This document shows, one piece after another, positions 22,201 through 31,055 of a stretch of 64,000 bases of DNA. The stretch lies in assembly GCA_963815535.1 (NCBI GenBank), contig CAWFGS010000006.1:186001-250000 (forward strand). The letters are read 5' to 3'. Below the pieces are notes generated by a model. It was not told the DNA's origin. It was given only the letters and a program-made list of their open reading frames with translations, and searched no databases. The position numbers were made by a program, and so were the translations under genes. This DNA is from CAWFGS01 sp963815535 (GTDB lineage: Bacteria > Pseudomonadota > Alphaproteobacteria > Sphingomonadales > Sphingomonadaceae). Within the stretch, counting starts at the first letter, position 1; the number at the start of each line of letters is the position of its first letter.

Positions 22201-22852
22201 GGATGCGGCGTTCGGCCAGAGTGTCGATGGCGAGCTGTACCAGGCGTCCCTTTACGGTGCCTACACCACCAATAGCGGGTTCATGGTATCGAGCCAGTTC
22301 AGCGTCGGGGTGTTCAATTCGGACACGTCGCGTTCCGTTCCAGTCGGCGGCGTGACACAGGATCTGACGCAGAGCGACAGTTCGTTGACGATCGCGGGCG
22401 AAATGAACATCGGCAAGGATTTCGGCAACCCGGACGGCATCGTGCTGACCCCGAATGTCGGCTTGCGCTACGAAAACATCTTCTTCGATCGGTCCGCCGA
22501 ACGGGGCGGGGATGCGGCGCTGGTGTTCGATCGGGACAATTACGAAAGCCTGCAAGCGCGTGCCGGTTTGTCGCTGGGTGGATCGCTCGGCATTATCAAG
22601 CCGCGCGTCACCGCGAATTACGTGCATGATTTCCTCGATTCGGGCGAAACCTTCGGCGCGAATTTCGTGGGCGGGATCGGGCCGAATGCTCGCTTTGCAT
22701 TGCCGACGAACGATGGCGATTGGGGTGAAGTCGGCGCGGCGGTCCGTATCGGATCGGGCGCGGTCAGCGTCGATCTGGCAGCGGACACCACGTTCGAACG
22801 CAGCGACCTCGATTACCAGACCTACCGCGCGACGCTGAACATCCAGTTCTGA
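19277..22852 (+). CDS. Trypsin-like serine protease autotransporter
   Basis: A predicted type V secreted protease of about 1190 aa. A signal peptide (ILRLSAASIALATVASPAFA) precedes a chymotrypsin-fold domain: CTGSLINPRMVLFAAHC with the catalytic His, LEADIAIATLDTP with a candidate Asp, and ITAGGDSGGPLII with the catalytic Ser. A passenger region rich in TLTVAGNLILSSGSTLIIDL-type strands follows. The last ~280 residues form an autotransporter beta-barrel with alternating strands and terminal Phe (ATLNIQF). The start is uncertain: ATG at 19274, 19277 or, more natural for the signal peptide, 19349. The frame is intact over 3.5 kb and a terminator follows. Confidence 0.88.
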   Translation: MSHTPRSMSAFRPIRNLANRMGSSMSNRTTATRNILRLSAASIALATVASPAFAQGTDTGVTGPPESSIHSPHDTGAAPVAPPVATEHVPQIVINDNFTPGQAVDPVDEINGIGQLVTDNLAEGGGVGLCTGSLINPRMVLFAAHCVNSRPATAYGPGGKAIGVGFETDTFPGILAWIGSGNSTSLANNFYNINSIVYDPRSLALGPDLNFLEADIAIATLDTPASNIPTWTMLFSPLPAPDSIGLTTGTDYHVKLTGYGANGTGTLGSNGGIDFRRRSAENVLGILGSLDDVDTFLFGQPSGLPQNLYMIDFDDPTRDTPTDNPFDFNVFRDAALPEEGITAGGDSGGPLIIDEAFGPGVETIIGVLSGGTRYFGAQPRDSYGTSSFYQPLYLYWDYIVANNPYHYVSAQAGDGNWTDPTHWVTNIDPAYQVIGADGGLVNGLPDVVGEGPDGVDGKFGQICVQGFGINECVDLNTGESIVDDQPVPITDEEPEFASRTTNGMANVDLTGVLGGDTALTRTAAADTPEDGDAGSVTTMDVGTAEVPAPTFANGLPGASGFVPQNFDGDRVSGVQPSYFDVTLSAAGTTTLDEAVTIDRLTVAGMDAGLDITDDGTLLSLIDVTQFAGSVNVDGTLASVGDYAVIGGFLSGSGLVISPFVTNVAGFIAPGTIGSTGTLTVAGNLILSSGSTLIIDLGADGAGDLLDVRSLDGTDESGIASLGGSVIFMGANGFRPRAGDMSTFLRAENGIVGTFGAGSQLSAILFPQLTYSDDSVSVEILARNFVDVIDPASPIQAGFAQLLDQNRSNSDQLDTLFGELDLLQLDELRGNLELLAPRTEATRTALARMPGESLSRLYRDRIQLSRTGEAGGTLTMIGQPAEMLAAAGNFGSPMALQAGSSGSSNFDTEVRDVDLPSNVSVFIAGGYLDGDSSPLPGAINGGRDQLDGYFGAIGGEVSPQPGTVVGGSLAYSNTDGDAAFGQSVDGELYQASLYGAYTTNSGFMVSSQFSVGVFNSDTSRSVPVGGVTQDLTQSDSSLTIAGEMNIGKDFGNPDGIVLTPNVGLRYENIFFDRSAERGGDAALVFDRDNYESLQARAGLSLGGSLGIIKPRVTANYVHDFLDSGETFGANFVGGIGPNARFALPTNDGDWGEVGAAVRIGSGAVSVDLAADTTFERSDLDYQTYRATLNIQF

Positions 22853-22874
22853 CGCGCGGCGTAACGAACGAACG

Positions 22875-22908
22875 AAGGGGCGGGCCGGCAACGGTTCCGC
22901 CCCTTTTT
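22875..22908 (+). terminator. Rho-independent terminator after the autotransporter
   Basis: The stem AGGGGCGG...CCGCCCCT is followed by a run of five T, 23 bases after the autotransporter stop. Confidence 0.85.
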
Positions 22909-22998
22909 CGTAACTATCGCCAGAATGTCATCGCAGTTTCACATCGCGGGCGTTAATTGGCGACCAAGCCGTTTCGTATTTCATCGAAAGCCTTTGCC

Positions 22999-24342
22999 AT
23001 GACCGAACGTTTCACCCCCACCCGTCGCCGTTTCATGGGCGGCACCGGAACCGCCTTCGCCGCATTGGTGGCCAGCGGCTGTTCCACCACACACGGTTCC
23101 GCCCGGGCATCCGTCGGCGCGTCTGCCGGTGTCGGTTACGGTCCGCTCGTTTCCGATCCGGCAGGGCTTCTCGATCTGCCGGCCGGGTTTTCGTATCGCG
23201 TTCTGTCGCAACTGGGGGATGCGATGGCCGATGGCGGCACCGTGCCGGACCGGGCGGACGGAATGGGCTGCATCGATCTGGGCAATGGCAAGCTGGCGCT
23301 GATCCGCAATCACGAACTCGCGCCCGACCACGATCTGGGCGGTGAATACACGTCCGGGTTCGACACGATAGACGGCGCGGTGATGCCGGGCGGTACGACC
23401 ACCATCATCCTCGACGCGGCGACCCTGGAAGTGGAGCGGGAACATCGCTCTCTTGCCGGGACGATCCGCAATTGCGCCGGTGGCGTTACGCCATGGGGCA
23501 GCTGGCTCAGCTGCGAGGAAAACACGACCAACGCGGGCGATCGCAACACGCAGGACCATGGCTGGGTGTTCGAAATACCCGCCGATGCGACCGGTATGGT
23601 CGATCCCGTACCATTGAAAGCGATGGGTCGTTTCAATCACGAAGCCGCCGCCGTCGATCCCGCAACCGGCGTGGTCTATCTGACCGAAGATCGCGGGGAC
23701 TCGCTGCTCTACCGGTTCATCCCGAACATGCCCGGCAAGCTGGCGCAGGGCGGCAGGTTGCAGGCTCTGGTGCTGGCGGACGGTATCACGGACACGCGCA
23801 ATCACGGCAAGGACACGGCCCCATCCATTACGGCTGGCGATCTGCATCCGGTGCGCTGGATCGACATGGACGATGTCGAATCGCCGAAAGACGATTTGCG
23901 GCTGCGCGGCGCGGCAAACGGCGCGGCGATCTTCGCACGGGGCGAAGGTATTCATATGGGCGATGGCGAGCTGTTCTTCTGTTGCACCAGCGGCGGCGCG
24001 GCGGGACTGGGCCAGATATTCCGCCTGGTGCCGGGCCGTGCGGGTCGGATGGACGCGCTGCAATTGTTTTTCGAAAGCACGTCGCCCGACCAGTTCAATT
24101 ACGGCGACAACCTTACCGTCGGGCCGAACGGTCATCTGATCGTGTGCGAAGATCAATACACCGATGTCGTGACCAACCATCTGCGCGGACTGACACCGCT
24201 CGGCGAAGCCTACCCGCTGGCACTGCTGCGCGTTCAGACGGAGCCGGCGGGCGCATGTTTCAGCCCCGATGGCAAAACGCTGTTCGTCAATTCCTACAGC
24301 CCGACGAAGACGCTGGCGATCACCGGACCCTGGCAGGCGTAA
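22999..24342 (+). CDS. PhoX-family (DUF839) Tat-exported protein
   Basis: This 447-aa protein resembles the PhoX/DUF839 family, calcium/iron-dependent beta-propeller phosphatases and relatives. The N-terminus has a twin-arginine signal (TPTRRRFMGG) and a hydrophobic stretch ending LVASGCSTT, which also fits a lipobox. In the body are LLDLPAGFSYRVLSQLGDAM, IRNHEL, GTIRNCAGGVTPWGSWLSCEE, GRFNHEAAAVDP, YLTEDRGDSLLYRF and DNLTVGPNGHLIVCEDQY, all DUF839 landmarks. Whether it is an active phosphatase cannot be told. The ATG at 22999 directly precedes the Tat motif. Confidence 0.85.
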   Translation: MTERFTPTRRRFMGGTGTAFAALVASGCSTTHGSARASVGASAGVGYGPLVSDPAGLLDLPAGFSYRVLSQLGDAMADGGTVPDRADGMGCIDLGNGKLALIRNHELAPDHDLGGEYTSGFDTIDGAVMPGGTTTIILDAATLEVEREHRSLAGTIRNCAGGVTPWGSWLSCEENTTNAGDRNTQDHGWVFEIPADATGMVDPVPLKAMGRFNHEAAAVDPATGVVYLTEDRGDSLLYRFIPNMPGKLAQGGRLQALVLADGITDTRNHGKDTAPSITAGDLHPVRWIDMDDVESPKDDLRLRGAANGAAIFARGEGIHMGDGELFFCCTSGGAAGLGQIFRLVPGRAGRMDALQLFFESTSPDQFNYGDNLTVGPNGHLIVCEDQYTDVVTNHLRGLTPLGEAYPLALLRVQTEPAGACFSPDGKTLFVNSYSPTKTLAITGPWQA

Positions 24343-24361
24343 CAGCGGCGGCTGCTGGATT

Positions 24362-24922
24362 ATGCCGTCGTTCTTCCTGGCGATGGTCGCGGTGCTCATC
24401 GCGTCCATCGGGGCGAAGGACCAGATGCTGATCGCCGATCTGGCCGGGCGCAATGGCAAACGTCCGGCATTGTTGGGGGTGGGGGCGGTATGCGCGATTA
24501 TTGCCGCCGCTGCGATGGCATGGGCAGGGTATGCGGTGGCAGCTTTTCTGCCCGCATCGGGCAAAACGATGCTGGTCGCGATCGCGCTGATCTTCGCCGC
24601 GCTGGAATTGTTGTGGCCGGTGAAAGCCAAGGCTCTGCGCGAGCCGACCTATTCGCTGGGCGCCACCGCCATCGTGCTGCTGGCCAAACAGATCGGCGAT
24701 GCCGCCCGGTTCTGCATATTCGCCTTCGCTGCGGCCACCGCTTCCCCGACGCTTGCCGGGGCGGGCGGCGCATTGGGGGGAGTGCTGGCAATGGCGATCG
24801 GCTGGAGCGTGGCGGGCGGTTTTGCAAATATGCGCTGGATCGGCGCAACGCGGCGGAGTGTCGGTGCCGCCTTGCTGATCGTGGCCGTCGCAATCGGCCT
24901 GACCGCACGCGGGATCATCTGA
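24362..24922 (+). CDS. TMEM165/GDT1-like membrane protein, divergent
   Basis: This 186-aa protein has about six hydrophobic segments arranged as two halves. The first half has SIGAKDQMLIADLAGRNGKRP and the second AKQIGDAARFCIFAFAAATASP. These positions match the two ExGDKTQ-type motifs of the UPF0016/GDT1 cation transporter family, but the acidic and GDK residues are partly replaced (GAKDQ, QIGDA). It is likely a GDT1-family member with altered ion-binding motifs. It starts 20 bases after the PhoX-like gene, so the two are probably co-transcribed. Confidence 0.6.
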   Translation: MPSFFLAMVAVLIASIGAKDQMLIADLAGRNGKRPALLGVGAVCAIIAAAAMAWAGYAVAAFLPASGKTMLVAIALIFAALELLWPVKAKALREPTYSLGATAIVLLAKQIGDAARFCIFAFAAATASPTLAGAGGALGGVLAMAIGWSVAGGFANMRWIGATRRSVGAALLIVAVAIGLTARGII

Positions 24923-24935
24923 ACGCACCTGTCGG

Positions 24936-26090
24936 TTAAAGCAGATCGAGCTGAGGGTCCCCGAATTTACGCCGCTTCATCAATTCGGCAGCGGCATTTT
25001 CATCGCGATCCAATTTGGACAGGGTCAGCCCCATCAGCCGGATCGGCATGGGCAACGGCAAGACCTCCGCCAGCAGACTGTGTCCGATCGCCGCGAATTC
25101 GTTCTTGTCGGTTACCAATCGGCTGAGCGAACGGGCGCGAGTCATCAGCGTGAAATCGTTGTATTTCAGTTTCAGCGTTACGGTCCGCCCCTTCGCTTTT
25201 GCACGGACGATCCGTTCCCACACGATATCGACGATGCGGTCCATCGTTTCGTGCAAATCCGATGCGTTGGAGATGTCTTCGTGGAAGGTGCGTTCCCCGC
25301 CAACCGATTTGCGGATGCGGTTCGATCGCACGGGGCGCAGATCGATACCCCGCGCCGCCCGATAGAGGTAGTCTGCGAAACTGCCGAAGTTCCGCCGCAG
25401 GAATGCGATGTCCTTCGCCGCCAGATCGGCGCCGGTTTCGATGCCCAGTCGCGCCATCTTTTCCGCCCCCTTCGGCCCGACGCCATGAAACCGCCGAACG
25501 GGCAGGGACTGGACGAACGCCGCGCCCTGGCCCGGACGGATGACGCAAAGACCGTCGGGTTTGTTCTGGTCGCTCGCCAGTTTCGCCAGGAACTTGTTGT
25601 AACTGACCCCCGCGCTTGCCGTCAGCCGAGTGCGTTCCACTATCTTCGCACGAATATCCTGCGCGATGCGGGTGGCGGAACCCAGCCCCTGCAGATCGGC
25701 GGTTACGTCCAGATAGGCTTCGTCCAGGCTCAACGGTTCGACCAGCGGCGTGTGTTCGCGAAAGATTGCGCGGATTTGCTGCGACACTTCGTGATAGACG
25801 TCGAAGCGGGATTTGCAGAAGATCAGGTCCGGGCATAGCCGCCGCGCTGTGACCGATGGCATGGCGGATTTTACGCCGAACACGCGCGCTTCGTAACTGG
25901 CGGCGGCGACCACGCCGCGCCCGCTGCCACCGCCGACTGCGACCGGCTTGCCACGCAATTCCGGATCGTCGCGCTGTTCCACGCTGGCGAAGAACGCGTC
26001 CATATCGATATGGATGATCTTGCGCTGGCCGGGTTCTTCTTCGGCTGGCGTGCCGTTATCGGCAGGGGATCGGTCGGTCGCGTCGCTCAT
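24936..26090 (-). CDS. dinB: DNA polymerase IV
   Basis: A Y-family translesion polymerase of 384 aa. The palm motif IIHIDMDAFFASVEQRDDP carries catalytic acidic residues; PLSLDEAYLDVT carries the Asp-Glu pair. The thumb helix-hairpin-helix is FHGVGPKGAEKMARLG, and the little-finger domain has KSVGGERTFHEDI and LKLKYNDFTLMTR. The ATG at 26090 is used; an upstream in-frame extension lacks homology. It converges with the GDT1-like gene. No LexA box was identified in the short gap to the divergent MFS gene. Confidence 0.94.
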   Translation of the reverse strand: MSDATDRSPADNGTPAEEEPGQRKIIHIDMDAFFASVEQRDDPELRGKPVAVGGGSGRGVVAAASYEARVFGVKSAMPSVTARRLCPDLIFCKSRFDVYHEVSQQIRAIFREHTPLVEPLSLDEAYLDVTADLQGLGSATRIAQDIRAKIVERTRLTASAGVSYNKFLAKLASDQNKPDGLCVIRPGQGAAFVQSLPVRRFHGVGPKGAEKMARLGIETGADLAAKDIAFLRRNFGSFADYLYRAARGIDLRPVRSNRIRKSVGGERTFHEDISNASDLHETMDRIVDIVWERIVRAKAKGRTVTLKLKYNDFTLMTRARSLSRLVTDKNEFAAIGHSLLAEVLPLPMPIRLMGLTLSKLDRDENAAAELMKRRKFGDPQLDLL

Positions 26091-26155
26091 GCCCGTCCAA
26101 CATACGCACTGCGCTTGCAAAGTGCACCCGTGCGGGCCACCTGCGTTTTGTGCAC

Positions 26156-27418
26156 ATGCGAACAAACCTCAGCGGAGACGTCGATACGCGCCCGCGTGCC
26201 GCTGCGGCCACGCGCAAGCCCATCGGCGAGCGAGAGCTGATCTGGATGATGGCGATGCTGATGGCGTTGAACGCGTTCGGTATTGATGCGGTGTTGCCCG
26301 CGCTCGACGTGCTGGCCGTCGATCTGGGCGTTACTGGCAACGACCGGCAGTTCGTGATCGGTGCTTTCCTACTGGCAGCGGGTTTCGGAGCGCTGGTTCC
26401 GGGCAGTTTCGCGGATCGGTTCGGGCGTCGGCCGGTGCTGTTTACAGGGCTGGCGATCTATTTCGTTCTCTCACTCGCCTGCGCGTTCACGACCGGATTC
26501 ACCCAGCTGATCGTTCTGCGCGCCATGCAGGGGTTCGGCGCGGCTGCGATCATCGCCCTGCCGCCTGCCATCATCCGCGACCGGGTGGGCGGGGACAAGA
26601 TGGCCCGTATGATGAGTCTGATCTTCGTGATATTCCTGTTGGTCCCGGCAGTCGCCCCCACGATCGGGCAGGGGATATTGTCGATCGCGGGCGATTGGCG
26701 CTGGATATTCGTGGCGATGGCGGCGGCATCGGTGGTGATGTTCGCCTGGGTCTATCGCCGGTTGCCGGAAACCCTGCACGAGGCGGACCGGCAGGAGATT
26801 CGACCCGGCCCGATCGCGCGCAACATGACATCCGCGCTGACCATGCGCGGCACGATCGGGTACACGTTGGGCAGCGCGCTGGTGTTCGGCGGCCTGTTCG
26901 GCTTCATCAATTCCAGCCAGCAACTGATCGGCGAGGCATTCGGCGCAGGCGACAATTTCTCCTACATCTTCGGGGTGTGCGCCGGGTGCATGGCGGTGGC
27001 GAGCTGGACCAATTCGCGGATCGTCGAACGGTTCGGGGCACGGCGGGTCAGCCATACCGCGCTGCTGGCGTTCATCGGCGTATCGGGTCTGCAATTGTTC
27101 TTCGCCATGCAACCCGAAGAAAGCCTGTACACGTTCGTCCCGTTGATGGCGGCGAACATGGCGCTGATCGGGTTCATCGGCGCGAATTTCGGGTCGATCG
27201 CGATGGAACCGTTCCGCAATATCGCAGGCGCGGCTTCTTCGGCGCAAAGCTTCGTGCGGTTGGTCACCGGCGCGACGCTGGGCAGCGTGATCGGTTTCGC
27301 CTATGACGGGACGGCGCGGCCATTGGCCGCGGCGCTGTTGATTACGGCGACGATCTGCCTGCTGCTGGTCCTGTTCAGCGAGCGGGGACGGCTGTTTCCG
27401 GCCAAGGTTGCGGACTAG
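26156..27418 (+). CDS. MFS multidrug exporter, Bcr/CflA type
   Basis: A 420-aa 12-segment major facilitator. Motif A is GSFADRFGRRPVLFTG after segment 2, and LRAMQGFGAAAIIALPPAIIRD is the Bcr/CflA-type segment 4. The N-terminal half starts with NAFGIDAVLPALDVLAVDLG, typical of drug:H+ antiporter family 1. It is divergent from dinB across a 65-base gap. The substrate is unknown. Confidence 0.85.
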   Translation: MRTNLSGDVDTRPRAAAATRKPIGERELIWMMAMLMALNAFGIDAVLPALDVLAVDLGVTGNDRQFVIGAFLLAAGFGALVPGSFADRFGRRPVLFTGLAIYFVLSLACAFTTGFTQLIVLRAMQGFGAAAIIALPPAIIRDRVGGDKMARMMSLIFVIFLLVPAVAPTIGQGILSIAGDWRWIFVAMAAASVVMFAWVYRRLPETLHEADRQEIRPGPIARNMTSALTMRGTIGYTLGSALVFGGLFGFINSSQQLIGEAFGAGDNFSYIFGVCAGCMAVASWTNSRIVERFGARRVSHTALLAFIGVSGLQLFFAMQPEESLYTFVPLMAANMALIGFIGANFGSIAMEPFRNIAGAASSAQSFVRLVTGATLGSVIGFAYDGTARPLAAALLITATICLLLVLFSERGRLFPAKVAD

Positions 27419-29369
27419 CTATTCGCCGACCGGTTCCACAACCGCCAGCACCGCTTCCACCTGAACCTGCTCACCTTCGCTGGCGTTCAGCTCGGTCACG
27501 GTTCCGTCGAACGGGGCAGTCAGCGCGTGTTCCATCTTCATCGCCTCGAGCACCATCAGCCGCTGCCCGGCGGTCACGCTGTCTCCCTCAGCCACGTCGA
27601 CCGCAATGACCTTCCCCGGCATGGGCGATAGAATTGCGCCATCGGCGATGGAGGCATTTGCAGTCGCGGGCGGTCGCAGACTGACACGATGGCCCACGCC
27701 ATCTGCGGTTACGATTATGTCCCGATCGAGCCAATCGAAGCGGGCGTTGGTTTGAACTGCCCGGTCGTCAGGTTCGACGGTTTCCGCCTTCGCCATCGAC
27801 GTAAACAGTGATCGCTGTTTGGGAGTCGCGGTTCAAACGAAAGGCGCCGATGGTCTGCGACCGAGGTGGGGGCGGGGTCGGTGGCCGTCCGATGAAAACA
27901 GGCGTCTGTGTCGCGGGCGGACCATTCATTACGCGCGCCGCGGCGATGGACAGATTGCCCGTGCCGATCGGGCTCTTCTCCAGCAACGCATCGCCCAGAT
28001 CCGCAATCGTTCCGGTCGTCATGGTGGCGCTGCGAAACGCTTCGGTTTGAACCAGATTGTGCAGGAAACCGGCGTTCGTCTTGACCCCATGCACGCGCAG
28101 TTCGCTGCCCAATGCCGCTGTCATCGTGCCTATCGCGTCGAGCCGTGGTTCCGGGTGGTCCGAGGCGCAATGTACGATTACCTTCGCAATCATCGGATCG
28201 TAAAAGGGGGAGATATCGGACCCTTCCTCGACCCCGGTATCCACGCGCAAGCCCATCGATCCATGCCCATCATCGATCCGAAATATGTCCAGCCTGCCGG
28301 TACTGGGCAGGAAACCTGCTGCCGGGTCTTCGGCATAGAGGCGCACCTCTATGGCGTGTCCGAGAATTGCCAGCTCATCCTGTTTCTTCGGCAAAGGCTC
28401 GCCGCTCGCCACACGGAGTTGCCATTCGACCAGATCGACGCCGGTGATTTCCTCGGTCACCGGATGTTCGACCTGCAAACGCGTGTTCATTTCCATGAAG
28501 AAAATGCGGTCGGCGCGCAGACCTTCGCTGGCATCCGCGATGAACTCGATCGTGCCTGCGCCCTCGTAATCGACCGCCTGGGCCGCGCGCACGGCGGCAG
28601 CGCAGATGGCCTCGCGCGTCGCTTCGTCCATGCCGGGGGCAGGGGCTTCCTCGATCACTTTTTGGTGGCGGCGTTGCAGCGAACAGTCGCGTTCGAACAG
28701 ATGGACGACATTGCCGTGACTGTCGCCGAACACCTGAACCTCGATATGGCGCGGGCTGGTAATCCATTTTTCCAGCAGCACTTCGTCGTTGGAAAAACTC
28801 GCTTTCGCTTCCCGGCGACACGATTGCAGATCGGCGGCAAAGTCTTCGGGCCGTTCGACTTTCCGCATTCCCTTGCCGCCGCCGCCCGCCACCGCTTTGA
28901 TCAATACGGGATAGCCGATCGTGGCAGCCTCGCTTTGCAAGCGTTCTACCGACTGGTCCGCGCCCAGATAACCCGGAGTCACCGGCACGCCTGCATCGAT
29001 CATCAGCTGCTTGGCCGCATCCTTCAGGCCCATCGCGCGAATGCTGTCCGGCTTGGGACCGACCCAGATCAGCCCCGCATCGATAACGCTTTGCGCGAAA
29101 TCGGCATTTTCGGACAGGAAGCCATAACCCGGATGGATCGCGTCTGCACCCGTCTGCTTCGCTGCGGCGATGATCTTTTCGCCGACGAGGTAGCTTGTCG
29201 CGGCCGGCGAAGCGCCAATATGCACCGCCTCGTTCGCGGATCGCACATGCAGCGCCTTCGCATCGGCATCGGAATAGACGGCGATGGTGCGGATGCCCAT
29301 CGCGCGGGCGGTGCGGATGATGCGGCAGGCGATCTCGCCGCGATTGGCGATCAGAAGGGATTGGATCAT
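27419..29369 (-). CDS. Acyl-CoA carboxylase alpha (biotin carboxylase + BCCP), probably methylcrotonyl-CoA carboxylase (one frameshift)
   Basis: A biotin-dependent carboxylase alpha subunit of about 650 aa. It starts MIQSLLIANRGEIACRIIRT. The ATP-grasp part has KAVAGGGGKGMRKV, HLFERDCSLQRRHQKVIEEAP and FMEMNTRLQVEHPVTE; the C-terminal BCCP domain has the biotinyl Lys in VLEAMKMEHALTAP. One extra G near 27790 (GAAGGCGGAAACC) breaks the frame between YVDGE and AETVEPDD. The ATG at 29369 fits the family N-terminus. A methylcrotonyl-CoA assignment rests on overall resemblance; no beta subunit is in the window, so propionyl- or geranyl-CoA carboxylase remains possible. Confidence 0.85.
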
Positions 29370-29412
29370 GGGTTCGTGGGGTAGCTTGCAAGACCCCATT
29401 TGCAAAGCGCGC

Positions 29413-30476
29413 TCAGTACCCCTTCATCGGACGAAGATCGGCACGCGTCCATTTCGGCATCGGATCGGGCACGCGCGGACGGTTCCACACCGCCTCCGCG
29501 AACGCTGCGGAGACATGGCGTAGCTTAGCCCATTTGCCGACCGTGACGCGGTTGTTCCACGCCAGTTGCCCGCGATCGAGCACCTTATGGCCGATCGCGG
29601 TGTAGATGCGCGCGGCGGACAGCACCGCCCAGCGCTGCCGAAAACCGAGCTGCGCCGCGCCCAACCGGGCGGCATCCGCATGGCTGTCCATCATCGCGAT
29701 CATGCGCGGCATCATGCTGGCCAGAATGAAACGATTGGCGGGTTTGGTATGCTGACCGGGCGCAAGGTCGCGTTCCGCCAGCCATTCCGCAGGCAGATAG
29801 CATCGTCCCGCCGCATCGTCGTCCACCACGTCGCGCGCGATATTGGCGAGTTGAAACGCCAGACCCAGATCGCACGCCCGGTCGAACGTCTCGCTGTTGG
29901 ACGCTGGCACGCCCATCACATGCGCCATCATCACGCCGACTGCGCCCGCAACGTGGTAGCAATAGCGCATCATGTCCTTTTCGGACCGGGGCCGCCATTC
30001 CTCCGCATCCAGCTTGAACCCCTGGATGACGTCCGCCGCCATGTCCTTCGTGATGGCGCTTTCGACCGATAGCTGGCCCAGCGCGTCGAAAGCGGGGTCG
30101 GCGGTGGGCATGCCGTCGAACGCGCGGTCGGTCAGCACCTTGATCGCCTTGAACCCGTTTTTGCCCGACTGGCGTATCGGCATTGCATCGCGCTGCCGTG
30201 ATCCTGATCGTCGGCGATATCGTCGCACCGGCGACACCAGAAATAGAGCAGCCACGCCTTTTCGCGCGTGTTCCGATCGAACAGCTTGGAGGCGGAAGCG
30301 AAGCTTTTCGATCCCTTGACGATGGACACCCGCGCCTTCTCCACCAGAGCCGCCCGATCGCGCCCGCCGCCGGGCCGCCGCTGGGTTTCGCGCATGACCA
30401 TCGACGGCGCGAGCAGGCGTTCGCGTTTGGCCCGCGCGGCGGGAGTCATCGGAACTTGATCGCCGCCTTCGTTCAC
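29413..30476 (-). CDS. crtB: Phytoene synthase (one frameshift)
   Basis: This enzyme condenses two geranylgeranyl diphosphates to phytoene, the first committed carotenoid step. The first Asp-rich motif is YFWCRRCDDIADDQ, the second NIARDVVDDDAAGRCYLPAEW. SKSFASASKLFD near the N-terminus is also typical. Length is about 354 aa after joining across a shift near 30185 (between DDQDHGS and MPIRQSG). The start is GTG at 30476, overlapping the upstream LOG-family stop (GTGA), which supports translational coupling. Last gene of the crt operon. Confidence 0.93.
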
Positions 30477-31055
30477 AGATCGTCGGCTTTCATGCGGAAT
30501 ATCGGGGTGTGCGGGACATAGGCCGCCATCCTGTCGAGCAGCGAGGTTAAATTATCCTCTGCAATCAGGATTTTTCGATGCGCCGCGCGCACGAAGCCGA
30601 CCTCGGCCATAGTGTCGTTGAACGCAATCAGATGGTCGTAGAACCCGAAAGCGTTGAGCAGGCCGACGGGTTTGGTGTGATAGCCAAGCTGCGCCCAGCT
30701 CATCGCTTCCCACAATTCGTCCATGGTCCCGACGCCGCCGGGCAAAGTGATGAATCCGTCGCGATAAGTCCGTGAACATCTGTTTACGTTCGTGCATGCC
30801 GGACACGGTGTGCAATTCGCTGCAATCGTGGTTGGCGACCTCGCTGTTCGCCAGCGCTTGCGGAATGACGCCGACGACCTCGCCGCCCGCACCCAGCGCG
30901 CCTGACGCAAGCGCGCCCATCAACCCCAGCCGCCCACCGCCATAAACGACGCCGATGCCACGCGCGGCAAGGCCTGCGCCGACATCGCGCGCCAGGCCCA
31001 TATAACGCGGATCGGCGGGGGTGGCCGATCCGCAGTAAACGGCAATGCGCTTCAT
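30473..31055 (-). CDS. LOG-family (TIGR00730) nucleoside monophosphate phosphoribohydrolase (one frameshift)
   Basis: A Rossmann-like protein of the LOG family, which cleaves nucleoside 5'-monophosphates and cytokinin ribotides to free base and ribose phosphate. It starts MKRIAVYCGSATPADPRY and shows GIGVVYGGGRLGLMGALA; the hallmark PGGVGTMDELWEA lies after a shift near 30765. Length is about 193 aa. It sits between crtI and crtB with overlapping codons on both sides (ATGA with crtI, GTGA with crtB), so it is co-translated with carotenoid genes. Its role there is unknown. Confidence 0.88.

Noticed and set aside
19475..22891. Two long antisense frames (558 and 445 codons) under the autotransporter
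   Set aside because: They oppose a gene with signal peptide, catalytic triad and barrel; shadows only.
22981..24630. 549-codon minus-strand frame over the PhoX-like gene
   Set aside because: Antisense shadow; no domain, and the plus-strand gene has a Tat signal and family motifs.
27819..29384. 521-codon plus-strand frame over the acyl-CoA carboxylase
   Set aside because: Antisense shadow of the ATP-grasp carboxylase gene.
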